Assembly (NCBI GenBank): GCA_003646705.1
Contig: QMLK01000017.1
Location: forward strand, 1-10,220
Direction of reading: 5' to 3'
Source: Deltaproteobacteria bacterium
Lineage (GTDB): Bacteria > Desulfobacterota > B13-G15
Length of the DNA: 10,220 nucleotides
Positions 1 to 6,629 of the stretch are shown piece by piece. The translations under genes were made by a program, and so were the position numbers. Within the stretch, counting starts at the first letter, position 1; each line of letters starts with the position of its first letter. The notes under the pieces are model-generated. The model was given only the letters and a program-made list of their open reading frames with translations, made no database searches and had not been told where the DNA came from.

Positions 1-696
1 CTGCTGCACGGGCTGGACATCCGCAACTTGATCCAGATCTGTGCCGTCAACGGCATCACCGGCAGGGTCCAGATAGAGACCGATGACGAGAGGGGTGAGA
101 TATATTTCGAGAAGGGCGAAATCGTCCACTCGGCCTGTGGAGACCTGCAGGGGGTGGAGAGCCTCCGACGGATCATTGGATGGGAGGGGGGGGAGATCAG
201 GCTCGAGCCGGGCGTCCCTCCCCCGGCGGTGACGGTGGACGTTCCGTGGCAGGCCCTGCTGCTCGCCCCGGCCATCAACCCTCAGGAGACCGAAGTCAAG
301 GAGGAGGAAGAGGAGGAAGCCCCCCTACCCCCCGCCAAGTCCCAGGCCTCTGAGACCCTCTTGGTCTACAGGCTCTATTCGGAGATCCTCTCCTGGCAGG
401 AGGTCAGCAACTGCATCCTCTACTCCTTGGAGAAGCGGGAGGTGGTCCGTCCGAGCACCCCTGTGCCCAGGATGCACCGGTGGGCAGAGGCCCTTCAAGA
501 ACTTTACAATCGCTGCAACGCCCTCAGCCCCTTCGGGAGACACAGCCTTCCTGTGTTGATATCTGCAGTGCTTGAGGGGAGGCTATGGGCGTTGATGAAC
601 TATGGTCCTTACCTCTTCGCCCTGGAGATACCGAGGACTGTGGACCTCCGGGAGATCCACCTCCGCTTCCTGAGGACCGCAGAGGAGTTGAAATAA
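1..696 (+). CDS. DUF4388 (PATAN-type) domain protein with degenerate roadblock-like C-terminus, 5' partial
   Basis: The frame is open from base 1, so the true start probably lies upstream; the TTG at 28 is an in-frame codon inside the domain, not a convincing start. The visible 231 residues begin in the first strand and helix of a DUF4388 domain (about residues 1-90): a Gly-Leu-Asp helix start, then the 'GITGRVQI' strand and the 'EIYFEKGEIVHS' hairpin typical of the family. An acidic Glu-run and proline linker follows (about 95-118). The last 110 residues show an alpha-beta-beta-alpha pattern that I read as a weak roadblock/LC7-like domain; this part is inference. DUF4388 proteins are cytoplasmic adaptors found beside two-component systems and small GTPases. 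It lies 7 bases before a roadblock-like gene, which fits a shared complex. Its exact role is unknown. Confidence 0.8.
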   Translation: MLHGLDIRNLIQICAVNGITGRVQIETDDERGEIYFEKGEIVHSACGDLQGVESLRRIIGWEGGEIRLEPGVPPPAVTVDVPWQALLLAPAINPQETEVKEEEEEEAPLPPAKSQASETLLVYRLYSEILSWQEVSNCILYSLEKREVVRPSTPVPRMHRWAEALQELYNRCNALSPFGRHSLPVLISAVLEGRLWALMNYGPYLFALEIPRTVDLREIHLRFLRTAEELK

Positions 697-703
697 GCCG
701 AAG

Positions 704-1093
704 ATGGCCGATCCGTTAAGAGAGATAGCGAGCGTAGAAGGAGTGGAAGGGGTTTACCTCTTTTCCTCCTCGGGGGCTTCGGTGGCAGAGAGCAGGAACT
801 CCCCTGCAGCTCACGACATCCCCTTCGGCGGTCTGCGGGATTTTCTGCGCTACCTGGCCGAGTCCTCCCGCAACCTCTCGGAGGTGACGATCTTTTATCC
901 CTCGGGGTTCCTCTTCTTCCGGGTCATCGATGACTTCGTGCTACTCGCCGTGGGAGGCCCAAAGGCAAACCCCTCCCTCCTGAGGGTGGCAGTCGATGTG
1001 GCCCAGTACCGCTGGAAGGACAAGGGGATGGATAAGGTCTTCCGGCGAGAGCAGAGATCGCGGGGGTGGCGGCTCTTCAAGGGAAGGGAGTAG
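704..1093 (+). CDS. Small roadblock/LC7-like protein
   Basis: The protein has 129 residues, the usual size of single-domain roadblock/LC7 (MglB-like) proteins. The order of elements fits: an N-terminal helix ('PLREIASVEGVEGVYLF'), a strand with a Ser/Gly turn, a central amphipathic helix ('LRDFLRYLAESS'), two strands ('EVTIFYPSGFLFFRVI' and 'DFVLLAVGG'), and a final helix. The last 20 or so residues are basic. Roadblock proteins usually dimerise and act as partners or activating factors for Ras-like GTPases. No GTPase is in the window, so the partner is unknown. The start at 704 lacks a clear Shine-Dalgarno at normal distance, and the 7-base gap suggests translation coupled to the upstream gene. 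The fold call rests on pattern recognition, not on an alignment. Confidence 0.78.
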   Translation: MADPLREIASVEGVEGVYLFSSSGASVAESRNSPAAHDIPFGGLRDFLRYLAESSRNLSEVTIFYPSGFLFFRVIDDFVLLAVGGPKANPSLLRVAVDVAQYRWKDKGMDKVFRREQRSRGWRLFKGRE

Positions 1094-1114
1094 GCGGTCG
1101 AGGAGGGAGAAGAG

Positions 1115-1906
1115 ATGGTCCCTGAGATGGAAGGTTGGACGCTCTTTGAGGCCCTGAGATACATCTACGACAACGTGCTCTCTGGCAGGCTTCACGTGTA
1201 CCACTGGGGAGGCAGGGAGGGGATCATCGGGATCAACGATGGCCTCATCGTCCACTGCCAGGTCGGGACCTTGAGGGGAATGGAGGCCTTCAACATCCTT
1301 CGAAACTGGGTGAGCATATCCCTCAGGTTCTTCGAGAACGTGGAGAACTTGAACGTGGACATCGAGGAAAAGACCGAGGCGATCCTCGATACCCTGGAGG
1401 CCCAGGACCAAGAGATCAAGCGGTTCCGCCAGTTCATCCCCAATGCTCAGGCCGTCTTCGAACTCTCCCCTGAGGGACCCGAGGGCAACATCTCCTTCGG
1501 GCCGAGAATATGGAAGTTCCTCTCCATGATCAACGGCAGGAACTCTGTAAAAGACATCTGCAGAGCCCTTGGGGCCAGTGAATTCGCCGTGATGAAGGTC
1601 CTTTACCTGCTGGCCAAGGGGAAGGTCATCCGCTTGGTGGCCATGGACGAGATACTCCCTGCAACCGTCCGCGAGTCCTTCATCGAGGAGATGCAAAAAC
1701 TCATGGCCCAGAGCATAGGTCCCATAGCTCCTGTAGTGATAGAGGATACCCTGAGGGAAATGGGTAAGAACCCAGAACATATCACCAAGAACGACCTACC
1801 GTTGATCGTAGAAAAGGTCAGCGAAAACATAGATGATGAGGGGGAGAGGATGCAATTCCAGAGTCAAATGTTGGCTTTAATTCAGCGGATCTCCAAAGGG
1901 GAGTAA
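1115..1906 (+). CDS. DUF4388 domain protein with winged-helix-like middle and helical C-terminal domain
   Basis: The protein has 263 residues in three parts. Residues about 5-90 form a DUF4388 domain, with 'LSGRLHVYHWGG', 'GIIGINDGLIVHC' and 'GMEAFNILRNW' in the places where the family has its strands and helix. After a charged helix (about 95-120), residues about 125-180 resemble a small winged-helix unit: 'WKFLSMINGRNSVKDICRAL' followed by a second helix and 'GKVIRLV'. The C-terminal 75 residues begin with 'IGPIAPVVIEDTL', a helical module I also know from the ends of some bacterial Ser/Thr kinases and DUF4388 proteins. A good ribosome site (GAGGAGGGAG, 1100-1108) supports the ATG at 1115. 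It is a soluble adaptor, probably in one complex with the two genes before it. Whether the middle part binds DNA is unknown. Confidence 0.82.
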   Translation: MVPEMEGWTLFEALRYIYDNVLSGRLHVYHWGGREGIIGINDGLIVHCQVGTLRGMEAFNILRNWVSISLRFFENVENLNVDIEEKTEAILDTLEAQDQEIKRFRQFIPNAQAVFELSPEGPEGNISFGPRIWKFLSMINGRNSVKDICRALGASEFAVMKVLYLLAKGKVIRLVAMDEILPATVRESFIEEMQKLMAQSIGPIAPVVIEDTLREMGKNPEHITKNDLPLIVEKVSENIDDEGERMQFQSQMLALIQRISKGE

Positions 1907-1927
1907 GCCACCAAAAGGAGGGAGGAG

Positions 1928-2830
1928 ATGGCTGAGAAGGTGCGGTTTGGAATCTTTCCCAAATTGTTGATCTTCTCTCTATGCGTCGCCCTCATCCCCC
2001 TGGGGGCCATCGTCTACCTTTCCTTCGTCAACATGTCCACCATCGGAGACCTGCTGCTCGATCAGGGCAAGAAGAGCCTGGAGGACCTGGGGGCCAAGGT
2101 CATCGAGGAGAAGGCCAAAAGCGTGGCCAAACAGCTGGAGATCTACATCAAGACCCATCCCAACAAGACCATCGCAGACCTCCAGAAGGACGAGACCTTC
2201 AAGTCCCTCGCAGTCCAACCTGTGGGCAAGACCGGTTATACAGCCGTGCAGAATTGCGAGACTGCTGTCAATTACTTTCACCCAAACCCCAAGATCGTCA
2301 ACATGGACCTCCATAAGTTGGCCTCCAAGCTCCCGCAGTTCTGGAAGATCATGGAGAGGAGCTTAGGAGGTCATGACTCTTACGGCTACTACGACTGGCA
2401 GGACCCGGACGGAAGGATAAGGAAGAAGTTCATGTACATCACAACGGTGAAGGCCCGAACCGCTGACGGCGTCAGGTTGGGGGTCGCCGCCACTACCTAT
2501 CTGGACGAGTTCTCGATGCCCATGGTGAAATGGGAGAGCACCGTTTCGACCTTCATCCAGAGGAAACTGAGGCTATTTTATTCGATCATAGCCGTAACGG
2601 CGGTGGCCGTCGTAGTGGCAAGCCTCCTTTTGGCGCGGGCGATCACCCGTCCCATCCTGTACCTCGCTCACGTGGCGGATCAGATCAGCACGGGCAAGCT
2701 GGGGGTGAAGATCGACATCAAGAGCAGCGATGAGATAGGCGTCCTCATCACAGCCATGAAGCGGATGCAGAGGAGCCTCGCCTTGGCCATAAAGAAGTTG
2801 AGGGAACAGAGGCTCACCCCAAGGCGCTGA
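1928..2830 (+). CDS. Membrane receptor with extracytoplasmic Cache-type sensor and HAMP domain, no output domain
   Basis: The protein has 300 residues. A first membrane helix spans about residues 12-33. An extracytoplasmic sensor covers about 36-210 and carries Cache hallmarks: 'GKTGYT' at 100-105 and 'YGYYDW' at 152-157, then 'MYITTV' and a 'GVAATTYLDEF' strand. A second membrane helix spans about 216-236. A HAMP domain follows from 'ARAITRP' (Pro242), with 'ISTGKL' and 'SSDEIG' in the expected places, and the chain ends soon after with a basic tail. Chemoreceptors, histidine kinases and diguanylate cyclases with this front half carry an output domain after HAMP; here there is none, and the stop at 2830 is clean. 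It may pass its signal to the soluble adaptors encoded just upstream. The start at 1928 follows a strong purine-rich site (AAAAGGAGGGAGGAG). Confidence 0.88.
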   Translation: MAEKVRFGIFPKLLIFSLCVALIPLGAIVYLSFVNMSTIGDLLLDQGKKSLEDLGAKVIEEKAKSVAKQLEIYIKTHPNKTIADLQKDETFKSLAVQPVGKTGYTAVQNCETAVNYFHPNPKIVNMDLHKLASKLPQFWKIMERSLGGHDSYGYYDWQDPDGRIRKKFMYITTVKARTADGVRLGVAATTYLDEFSMPMVKWESTVSTFIQRKLRLFYSIIAVTAVAVVVASLLLARAITRPILYLAHVADQISTGKLGVKIDIKSSDEIGVLITAMKRMQRSLALAIKKLREQRLTPRR

Positions 2831-2859
2831 GGCCCTCTTCACGGCCCCGTACACCCCTT

Positions 2860-2944
2860 CGCCATCCCCCGGTAGCGGAGGGTTGCTTAGTTCCCGTCCA
2901 GGTGTTAAGCTAGTTCCAAAGACCCAAAGGAGCGGGGGATGGTG
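2860..2944 (+). promoter_or_regulatory. Candidate leader stem that pairs with the MoxR start codon
   Basis: The 108 bases between the HAMP gene and the ATPase gene hold a long-range pairing. Bases 2860-2871 (CGCCATCCCCCG) can pair with 2933-2944 (CGGGGGATGGTG): 12 pairs, one of them G-U. The 3' arm includes the ATG at 2939-2941. The loop holds the Shine-Dalgarno AAAGGAG (2926-2932) and a smaller hairpin, 2885-2891 with 2904-2910. The pairing is seen directly; a role in regulating translation is inference, and both arms are simple C-rich or G-rich tracts that could pair by chance. I see no convincing promoter here. Confidence 0.3.
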
Positions 2945-4273
2945 TCCAAAGACGGCTATCAAGAAAAGATACGGAGGATTTACGGATTTATCAGCGAAAA
3001 CCTCTACCTCAACCGGCCGGATCTGGAGATAAAGGGGGAGTATTACAACTCCGCCCTCCTCTTCGGCATCCTCACCGCCATTTACGGCGGGAAGGAACTG
3101 ATCATCGGTGAACCGGGGTTGGGGAAGACCACCTCTGCTGAATATGTTGGGTGCCTCCTCTATCGCTACCCCCTCGGCATCATCTGGGGAAGCGAGGTCT
3201 CGGGCCACCCGGAACAGACCGAGGAGAAGATCGTGGGGAGGCCCCACCTCGGCGAACTCAACAAGGGCAACGAGGTGGTGGTCTGGAGCAACTTCGTCCA
3301 GATCCCCGTGAAGATAGTGGACGAGATAAACCGCCTCCCCGAGACAAAACAATCGATGATCCTGGACGGTGTGGACCGAGGCAACTGGGAATACCTGAAC
3401 GAGATCCTGATCAACGATGAGTACGTGCTGTTCGCCACTGCAAACTACCAGGACCGAGGCACCAACACCATCATCGCTCCGCTGGTGGATAGGTTCGACG
3501 TACTGGTGGAGTCGAGACACCCGGGTCCCAATATCGCCTTCCAGATCGGGAGGAAATCGAGGTTGGACAACCCCCTCCGTCACCCCGAGTTTGAGAGGCG
3601 GTTCCACGAGGTCTTGCGGACCCACATGCCCTATGATCAGAAGCTCAGGAGGCTCGAGGAGCTCTGCGACCTCTTCGGGGAGTACCTGATGGAAACGGTG
3701 GGGGTGGAGGGGCTAAAGAAGGAGGAACGTCAGGGGATAAGGGAGGAGTTGGCCAAGGTACCGGTGGACCTTGACGCCAATGCCTTCCTGAGGATGGTCT
3801 TGGCCGAGTTCTCCTTCTGTCACCGCTATGGACAGAAGAGGAGCGTAGAGCAGTGTACCGAAGGGTGCCATTACACGGGGTATATCTGCCATCACGTGAA
3901 GAACTGCGCTTCAAACCGCCTCCCCACCTCGGTCATCGGTTACTCCCAAGCCTTGGCCTGGTTCCTCGAGGACGAAGAGGTGGACATAGAGCACGTGAGG
4001 ATGGTGCTGCCCTTCACCCTCGCCCATCGGGTGCAGTGGAGGGACTCCTACATCTCGAAGAAGGAGGGGGAGGGGCGGAACGACCCCTTGCAGATCTACC
4101 TGGCCAAAGAGGCCACCGAGGAGATCTTCCAACGCTACAACGAGCAGAGGGACTATCTGCTGGAGGCCCTCTCGGTGGCTTATCAGGCCTTTGAAGGCGA
4201 AGAGGTGACGCCTCTGGAGGGCGATCATCCCCTCTACGAGGAGATAAAGAAGGACATAGGGAGCAGACGATGA
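2939..4273 (+). CDS. MoxR-type AAA+ ATPase with Cys/His-rich insert
   Basis: The protein has 444 residues. The AAA+ core is intact: Walker A 'GEPGLGKTT' (57-65, Lys63), Walker B 'VKIVDEINR' with Asp128-Glu129, sensor 1 'FATANYQ' with Asn169, and an arginine-finger-like 'LVDRFDV' (Arg185). This order and the 'ATANYQDRGT' wording match MoxR-like ATPases, which act with VWA proteins as chaperones that remodel or load metal into target enzymes. The chain is longer than a minimal MoxR of about 320 residues. The extra C-terminal part has cysteines at 294, 306, 310, 317 and 323 with His295, 311, 318 and 319, suggesting a bound metal or cluster. The ATG at 2939 has AAAGGAG six bases upstream. The stop overlaps the next start (ATGA, 4270-4273), so the genes are probably translated together. 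The substrate is unknown. Confidence 0.9.
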   Translation: MVSKDGYQEKIRRIYGFISENLYLNRPDLEIKGEYYNSALLFGILTAIYGGKELIIGEPGLGKTTSAEYVGCLLYRYPLGIIWGSEVSGHPEQTEEKIVGRPHLGELNKGNEVVVWSNFVQIPVKIVDEINRLPETKQSMILDGVDRGNWEYLNEILINDEYVLFATANYQDRGTNTIIAPLVDRFDVLVESRHPGPNIAFQIGRKSRLDNPLRHPEFERRFHEVLRTHMPYDQKLRRLEELCDLFGEYLMETVGVEGLKKEERQGIREELAKVPVDLDANAFLRMVLAEFSFCHRYGQKRSVEQCTEGCHYTGYICHHVKNCASNRLPTSVIGYSQALAWFLEDEEVDIEHVRMVLPFTLAHRVQWRDSYISKKEGEGRNDPLQIYLAKEATEEIFQRYNEQRDYLLEALSVAYQAFEGEEVTPLEGDHPLYEEIKKDIGSRR

Positions 4274-4968
4274 TAAATCCCTTCCAGGAGTTCAAGGGAC
4301 GGACCTCAAGGAGGCGGGAGATCCCCCTCGACCAGATCCTGCGTTCCAAGGAGGAGACCCTCTCCCGCATCTTGCGGGGTTACGAAAACCTCCTCAAGAA
4401 CGAGGCCAAGGACCTGGTATGGCTGATGCAGTACAGCACGGTGATCAAGGCCTACACCATTGCCGAGGAGGGCATCAAGGGGATAGAGTACACCGCTGAG
4501 GACATCGAGGAGTTCTGTTACGCCCTGGACAAGACCGACCAGATCCCCTACCTCATCACTGGTCCCGCTGGGGTCTACATCTCCGCCCTCTGCAACCACG
4601 CCAAGGAGGAGGAGATCGTATTGCGGCTCCAGGACCTCAACGTCAAGATCAACCTCCTGGGGTATCGACTGCCGGAGGGAAAGAGGTTGGTCGTGGAGGG
4701 CAATGTGGGCGATTTCACAGGCATAGGCCTGGACGGGGGAGAGCTCGTCATCGAGGGCAGCGCGAAGAACTACACCGGCGCAGGGATGAAGAGGGGGAAG
4801 ATCGTGGTGAAGAACAACGTAGGCTTCAACACCGGCCACGGGATGACCGGAGGAGAGATAGTAGTGGGAGGGAGGATAAAGGGCCTCGGCAAGATCGTGG
4901 GGGGAAAGATCTACGAGAGGGAACACCTGATCTTCCCGAGCGAGGAGATGAAACCCTTCTTCTTCTGA
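4270..4968 (+). CDS. Stand-alone GXGXG beta-helix protein (related to the GltB/FwdC C-terminal fold)
   Basis: The protein has 232 residues. The N-terminal 115 or so are helical and charged, and I do not recognise them. From about residue 138 the chain becomes a beta-helix with three copies of a Thr-Gly-X-Gly turn at exact 19-residue spacing (Gly151, Gly170, Gly189), each followed by a 'GG/RG-x-I/L-V-V/I' strand; a shorter fourth turn lies at 205-207. This is the GXGXG fold known from the C-terminal domain of the glutamate synthase large subunit and from subunit C of formylmethanofuran dehydrogenase. Neither enzyme's other parts are present, and the chain is far too short for GltB. It overlaps the ATPase gene by four bases (ATGA) and the VWA gene by one base (TGATG), so it is very likely a working partner of both. 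In known relatives this fold is structural or forms part of an internal channel. The role here is unknown. Confidence 0.85.
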   Translation: MINPFQEFKGRTSRRREIPLDQILRSKEETLSRILRGYENLLKNEAKDLVWLMQYSTVIKAYTIAEEGIKGIEYTAEDIEEFCYALDKTDQIPYLITGPAGVYISALCNHAKEEEIVLRLQDLNVKINLLGYRLPEGKRLVVEGNVGDFTGIGLDGGELVIEGSAKNYTGAGMKRGKIVVKNNVGFNTGHGMTGGEIVVGGRIKGLGKIVGGKIYEREHLIFPSEEMKPFFF

Positions 4969-6545
4969 TGAAGGCCAATCTGAAACCGATGGAGAGGATC
5001 CTGCAAAAAGTCTGGCCGCGGGCCAGGAAGAAGCACCTCTACCCGCAACTGCCGACCCCCCAACTGGTGGAGGGAGGGGAGGAGGTGGCCCTGGAGATAA
5101 AGAGCAAAAAGCTCCAGATCAGCGCCTCCTTCCTGGAGAACATCAAGGCGATGATGGACCCTGAGGAGGCCGTAGAGGCGGTCCTGGACCACGGCATAGC
5201 CCACTACATGTACTGCCCTTGGGACTTCCACACCCACCTGACCCTTTACAGCGAGGCGAAGAAGGCCCTGAAGGACAAGAAGATGGCCCAGAAGGCCACA
5301 TCCTATTTCCTCGACGTGGTGGCCAACACCTACTGCGTGAAGGAACGGGAGACGAAGCTCCCGGATCTCTACAGACGCCTCCCTAAGGAGGGGATCCAGG
5401 GGGTCCTCGCTTCCCTCTACCAGAAGATCTGGGGCGTGGACCTGGGGGTGGACGAGGAACACGAAGAGAAGGTGAGGAGGTTGGCGAGGATCCCTTACCT
5501 CGAGAAGAGGAGGTGGAGGGAGAGCATCAAGAAGTTCGCCAAGGTGATCGAGGACTTCTTGGAGGAGGAGCTGAAGGCCGAACAGGGGCAAGACCGCAAG
5601 GCCCCAAACCCCCTCGGCGAGCACTCCTTGGACAATTACTCCCTGGAGGAGATAGATCGTGGCCTCAGAAACTTCGCCTCCACCGTCCAGGACCTTCAGG
5701 AGTTCAAGGAGACGGTAGAGGACCTGAAGGAGGAGCTCAACGAGCGGGGCTACGCCATGGGGGGCATGGGCAGAGGGGAGGGAAACCCCATAGACGCCGA
5801 TCTCCTCTACTACATGAAGTTGGCGGAGAACTACACCCTCCCCATCAGGAAGCTTCCCATGGAGAAGAGCGGGGACCTCCATCCCCATTCCCACTCCCCA
5901 TGGGAGGTGGGCAAGCCCTTTCAGGACATAGACCCGTGGACCAGCTTCGGCAAGATCATGCCAGGTCTCACCCAAACGTGGGTCAGGCGCGAGGGGGAGG
6001 TCTACGGGGAGATGGAGAGCACCCCGGATTGCCTCATCATCATCGACTCCTCAGGGAGCATGACCAACCCCAGGGAACGGCTCTCCTATGCGGTGCTGGG
6101 GGCCGCCTGTGCCTGCAATGCCTATCTGAAGAACGAAGCTCGGGTGGCGGTCTACAACTTCTCGGACGCCTTCCGCGGCAACAAGCTTTTGCTGGAGTTC
6201 TCCAGGGAGCGAGAGGCCATCTACAGGGCCATCTGCCGCTACTTCGGCGGGGGCACCGCCCTCGACCTGGAGGACGTGGTCTACCTGCTGAGGCAGGCAG
6301 ACCACCCCGACATCTTCATCATCACCGATATGCAGATCACCAACTTGGAGAAGCTCATAGAGTTCTTCAGCGGGATAGAGAACAGGGTCACAGCGGTCCA
6401 CCTGGGCCACAATGTCCACACCGCGCGTTTCAGAGAGGGGCTGAAGAAGAAGAGGAACATCTCCCTCTTCCCTGTGAGGGAGAAGGAGGACATCCCGAAG
6501 ATCGTCCTCGGAAAGATAAGGGAATATTGGGCCTCACCCCTTTAA
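4968..6545 (+). CDS. VWA domain protein with degenerate zincin-like N-terminal region
   Basis: The protein has 525 residues. The C-terminal VWA domain starts near residue 354 and has a complete metal-ion-dependent adhesion site: Asp360, Ser362 and Ser364 in 'DSSGSM', Thr430 in 'GGTALDLED', and Asp454 in 'IFIITDMQ'. The N-terminal part has 'LDHGIAHYMYCPWDF' (His75, His79) and later 'LDVVANTYCVKE' (Asp116, Asn120). These fall where VWA relatives with a metallopeptidase-like front half have a HExxH helix and a second conserved helix, but the catalytic Glu is Gly76. The middle (about 175-270) is highly charged and helical, probably coiled-coil. There is no signal peptide, so the protein is cytoplasmic. 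It would be the VWA partner of the ATPase two genes upstream, as in NorQ/NorD or CbbQ/CbbO pairs. The TGATG overlap sets the start. Confidence 0.88.
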   Translation: MKANLKPMERILQKVWPRARKKHLYPQLPTPQLVEGGEEVALEIKSKKLQISASFLENIKAMMDPEEAVEAVLDHGIAHYMYCPWDFHTHLTLYSEAKKALKDKKMAQKATSYFLDVVANTYCVKERETKLPDLYRRLPKEGIQGVLASLYQKIWGVDLGVDEEHEEKVRRLARIPYLEKRRWRESIKKFAKVIEDFLEEELKAEQGQDRKAPNPLGEHSLDNYSLEEIDRGLRNFASTVQDLQEFKETVEDLKEELNERGYAMGGMGRGEGNPIDADLLYYMKLAENYTLPIRKLPMEKSGDLHPHSHSPWEVGKPFQDIDPWTSFGKIMPGLTQTWVRREGEVYGEMESTPDCLIIIDSSGSMTNPRERLSYAVLGAACACNAYLKNEARVAVYNFSDAFRGNKLLLEFSREREAIYRAICRYFGGGTALDLEDVVYLLRQADHPDIFIITDMQITNLEKLIEFFSGIENRVTAVHLGHNVHTARFREGLKKKRNISLFPVREKEDIPKIVLGKIREYWASPL

Positions 6546-6564
6546 TCTCCTCTCCTCAGCCAAG

Positions 6565-6594
6565 TTGACACCCCCCAAGGGGTGTGATTATCTT
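6565..6594 (+). promoter_or_regulatory. Candidate sigma70-type promoter for lon
   Basis: A perfect -35 hexamer, TTGACA (6565-6570), is followed after 18 bases by TATCTT (6589-6594), a four-of-six match to the -10 consensus. Transcription would start near 6601, leaving a leader of about 30 bases that is A-rich (GTAAAAATAAAAC). This lies in the only gap between the VWA gene and lon. I do not see a sigma32-type or CIRCE element. The assignment is by eye. Confidence 0.4.
6568..6585. repeat. Perfect 7-base inverted repeat between the -35 and -10 of the lon promoter
   Basis: ACACCCC (6568-6574) and GGGGTGT (6579-6585) are exact inverted copies around a four-base CCAA centre. The repeat overlaps the end of the -35 hexamer and fills much of the spacer, where a repressor or activator site would lie. 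It could instead be a weak hairpin ending the VWA transcript, but no run of T follows it. A further ACACC (6596-6600) could pair with the same GGTGT, giving a competing hairpin. Confidence 0.45.
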
Positions 6595-6629
6595 AACACC
6601 GTAAAAATAAAACAGGTGCAAGGAGGATC

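Noticed and set aside
941..1780. Long minus-strand open frame of 279 codons, with others at 2573-3625 and 4911-5975
   Set aside because: Each lies opposite genes with clear families and motifs. Their proteins have no recognisable domain. Such frames are expected in GC-rich DNA with strong third-position bias.
2883..2911. Promoter for the ATPase operon (TTGCTT, 17 bases, TAAGCT)
   Set aside because: Both hexamers match only three of six consensus bases.
2885..2917. Near-direct repeat GCTTAGTTCC / GCTAGTTCC
   Set aside because: The copies differ by an insertion and are too short to support an operator or attachment-site call.
4270..4968. Formylmethanofuran dehydrogenase subunit C or glutamate synthase fragment
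   Set aside because: Only the GXGXG fold is shared. The N-terminal half is different, no other subunits are present, and the gene is intact within an overlapping operon.
2939..6545. Magnesium chelatase, CbbQ/CbbO, NorQ/NorD or gas vesicle GvpN assignment
   Set aside because: The ATPase and VWA pairing is similar in kind, but none of the target enzymes or partner genes are present and the Cys/His insert and GXGXG partner do not fit.
5513..6568. Plus-strand frame of 351 codons inside the VWA gene
   Set aside because: It is a Gly/Arg/Pro-rich shifted reading of the VWA gene, which has a complete metal site in its own frame.
6568..6585. Intrinsic terminator after the VWA gene
   Set aside because: The hairpin has a GC-rich stem but no T-run follows it, and it overlaps a good -35 hexamer. 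A regulatory site is more likely.
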